A stretch of DNA of 64,000 nt from Flavobacteriales bacterium (lineage in GTDB: Bacteria > Bacteroidota > Bacteroidia > Flavobacteriales_F > PHOS-HE28), in contig JAHBUL010000015.1 in NCBI GenBank assembly GCA_019638085.1, positions 40,631 to 104,630 of the forward strand. Direction: 5' to 3'. The stretch's first letter is position 1. The number at the start of each line of letters is the position of its first letter. Position numbers and translations under genes: made by a program. Shown here piece by piece: positions 62,117-64,000 of this stretch. A model generated the notes under the pieces. It had not been told where the DNA came from. It searched no databases and saw only the letters and a list, made by a program, of their open reading frames with translations.

Positions 62117-62920
62117 CTGCTTGTTGGCTGGGCCACAAAGCTAACCGGTGTGATGTGGGCGGAATTTCCGTCCTCCCTTCAGCAGTTGTGCGCACACTGG
62201 TTTCTCCCGGCAGAGGTCGTGGCAATCCTCATTGCTTATGTCTCGCTCATAACGGGGAATCCCTGCAACAGCAACCTAATAGATCACATCCATGCAAGAT
62301 TCCCCTTGCCAGAACTCGATGTTTCCGCCAAAAGGCTGGTGTATCCCGCACCAATAGCTGCTTTTTTCCACTCACATCAACAGGCCTCTCTGGCATTTTG
62401 CAAATCAACGGCTAGTTTTTATTTGGATTACTCTTCAACGCCAATATGAATTATCATCTAACTGCCGCCCTGCTAAATCACACATACCGCCTACGGAGAG
62501 TACCTATTCCATAGGTCCACTTCACCGATATGCGTGTGTTTCCGTGCATTCAGCATGCAATAGGTGACTTCGAATATGTCGGGCAGGTCAAATCAACCAT
62601 CCAAGGACCACCGAAATGTTAAATCCACAGGTCAATTAGAGGCTTGATAATATGACCGATCTGCCGTACTGCGCGCGCAGACGCAACCCTGTACTTTCAG
62701 TTGCCTCAAGTTCATAAGTTTTTCCACTTGTTTGGTAACAATTGTTGGATTTCCTTCGTGCTCCATGACTCCCGGGCTCCTTTCAATTCAATCGACATGC
62801 CTGATTGATGGGCCATGCTACGACTTGGTTCAGGTGCCCACTTCCATAACGCGGCCATATGCCCAATATGGCACCACCCCCTCGAAGCCAGAATTACCCC
62901 GAACCCAAACCCCACGTACG
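62117..62920. other. 804-base AT-richer region without recognisable genes
   Basis: Frames crossing it on both strands (for instance 61934-62449 plus, 62712-62915 minus) have no protein-like features or starts. Base composition drops below that of the flanks. I see no long palindrome or tRNA. It should hold the promoters of panB and of the downstream secreted protein. Confidence 0.5.
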
Positions 62921-64000
62921 ATGACTTCTTTCAACTCCACTCCAACCACCTCCACGCTCCGCAGTTGGTGGTACAAGACCTTGATGTTGATCCTGCTGGT
63001 GGCAGGCGGGTTCGCCACGGGCGCGAATGCGCAAACAGGAAACGTGTGCGGTACGCCCATCGTGGTGAACGCATTGCCTTTCAACCATGCAGGCAATACC
63101 TCATCCTACGGCGACGACTATGAGGCGGGCGACGTGCCAACAACGGCATCGGGAGCCATCACGAACGGAACAGGAAGTACCAGCTACATTACTGGTGATG
63201 ACGTGGTGTACTCCTATACTGCGAGCGTGGACCAGCGGATCACCATCTCCACCACCAACGATGACGACTGGATCGGTCTATGGGCCTTTACGGGCTGCCC
63301 CTTCAGTAGTACGGTGGGTTACCATACAGCAACCTCAGGTACCACGCGGTCAATTCCCAACCTCGAATTAGAGGCCGGTACCACCTACTACTTTGTGGTC
63401 TCCACTTGGGCTACTCCCCAGAGCACTGCATACACCATCAACATCATACTGGAATGGATTGCCGCCGACCCGTGTACGGGTACGCCGGTTGCCGGCACCC
63501 TCCCGGCGCAGATTCCCAGCTGCTTGGGAAGTACCCGTACGCTAGAGCCGACCGGCAGCGTCCTGGAGCTTGATCTCACGTACTTGTGGGAGCAATCCTC
63601 GGATAGCATCAACTGGACCAGTGCCACCGGAACCAATAACCTTCACAGCTATACGACGCCCCCATTTAGTGTGCCTACGTACTATCGCATGGTGGTCACT
63701 TGCAACAACTCCACCCTTACCGACACCACAACGGTGGGACGGACCATCGAATTGAGTGCTCCTCCATATTTGGTATTTGACGGGATCTCCCATGTGCAGG
63801 ACTTTGAGAGTTGGACGAGCATGTGTGCCAGCCAGGATATTCCATCGATCAACTGGTCGAACACTCCCACCACGGGCCTCAATAGTTGGCGCCAGGACAA
63901 CCAAGGCAGCAGCGCCGGTTGGGCCAGTTCCTCGGGTATTTATTCCCCTGTATCCTCCTCGGGCGCCCGTTCGGCCCGCTTCCATTCGGTGGAGGCCCCG
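62921..64000 (+). CDS. Large secreted protein, 3' end cut by window
   Basis: 360 residues are visible from ATG 62921 (MTSFNSTPTTSTL) and the frame is still open at the window end. Signal peptide 1-37, with helix LMLILLVAGGFATGANAQ. Residues 45-165 resemble a pre-peptidase C-terminal-like beta domain (TGDDVVYSYTA, TISTTNDDDWIGLW, LEAGTTYYFVVSTW). Residues 175-260 form an Ig-like domain (LTYLWEQSSDSINWTSATG). From about 285 the sequence FESWTSMCASQDIPSINW and SWRQDNQGSSAGW suggests a choice-of-anchor J / MAM-like domain. Such proteins in this phylum usually end in a T9SS sorting domain, which would be outside the window. Confidence 0.85.
   Translation, partial: MTSFNSTPTTSTLRSWWYKTLMLILLVAGGFATGANAQTGNVCGTPIVVNALPFNHAGNTSSYGDDYEAGDVPTTASGAITNGTGSTSYITGDDVVYSYTASVDQRITISTTNDDDWIGLWAFTGCPFSSTVGYHTATSGTTRSIPNLELEAGTTYYFVVSTWATPQSTAYTINIILEWIAADPCTGTPVAGTLPAQIPSCLGSTRTLEPTGSVLELDLTYLWEQSSDSINWTSATGTNNLHSYTTPPFSVPTYYRMVVTCNNSTLTDTTTVGRTIELSAPPYLVFDGISHVQDFESWTSMCASQDIPSINWSNTPTTGLNSWRQDNQGSSAGWASSSGIYSPVSSSGARSARFHSVEAP

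Noticed and set aside
62712..62915. 67-residue minus-strand frame before the last gene
   Set aside because: Trp/Gly-rich composition without family features, and it lies where the promoter of the downstream gene should be.

Overview
The window reads as a chromosome segment of a GC-rich member of the Bacteroidota, probably a Flavobacteriales-type lineage; that placement is inferred. Supports are several secreted proteins with C-terminal type IX secretion (T9SS) sorting domains, a T9SS plug-domain protein, typical Bacteroidota families (DUF1573, DUF5777, YceI, CotH-like, SiaB/SiaC), weak Shine-Dalgarno signals, and repeated -7 promoter elements of the Bacteroidota form TAnnTTTG. Base composition is even except for two visibly AT-richer stretches, about 35.7-36.7 kb and 62.1-62.9 kb. 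Both window edges cut a gene.

Layout. 0-5 kb: three tandem POT-family peptide transporters, the first cut by the edge. 5-10.3 kb: two secreted thioredoxin-fold proteins (one a deiodinase homologue without its redox residue), a MATE exporter, a DUF1573 protein, citrate synthase. 10.4-18 kb, minus strand: an envelope redox operon (two haem c lipoproteins, OB-fold protein, YceI, DUF5777 barrel) and a YceI / LytS-type kinase / LytTR regulator operon. 18-23 kb: T9SS-exported BNR-like and NHL-like proteins around a tRNA-Ser(CGA), which is followed by an unusual array of GC-rich palindromic modules punctuated by copies of the tRNA 3' end. 23-30.5 kb: apaG, pruA, a DivIC/FtsB-like protein, an FKBP, and a compact cbb3 oxidase operon headed by an Rrf2 regulator. 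30.8-35.7 kb: a CotH-like secreted protein divergent from a methylmalonyl-CoA mutase whose two subunits are fused in one frame.

35.7-41 kb is accessory: an AT-richer insert (DUF4145, DUF4160/DUF2442 pair) lying between the mutase gene and a decayed second copy of the mutase 3' end, then a T9SS protein and a hipBA module. 41-49 kb: envelope proteins, a T9SS PA-domain protein, and an ABC exporter flanked by two paralogous 53-residue proteins, then YajQ and a flavin reductase. 49-58 kb: a phosphatase/ZIP/methyltransferase operon, a SiaB-SiaC switch pair facing a TerB-plus-ABCG transporter, and two exported proteins. 58-64 kb: priA, an RluA-type pseudouridine synthase, panB, a long non-coding stretch, and the start of a large secreted protein.

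The observations I rate highest are the tRNA-Ser-anchored array (20036-20626), the mutase locus (subunit fusion, in-frame palindrome, relic 3' end marking an insertion), and the 53-residue paralogues flanking the ABC exporter.
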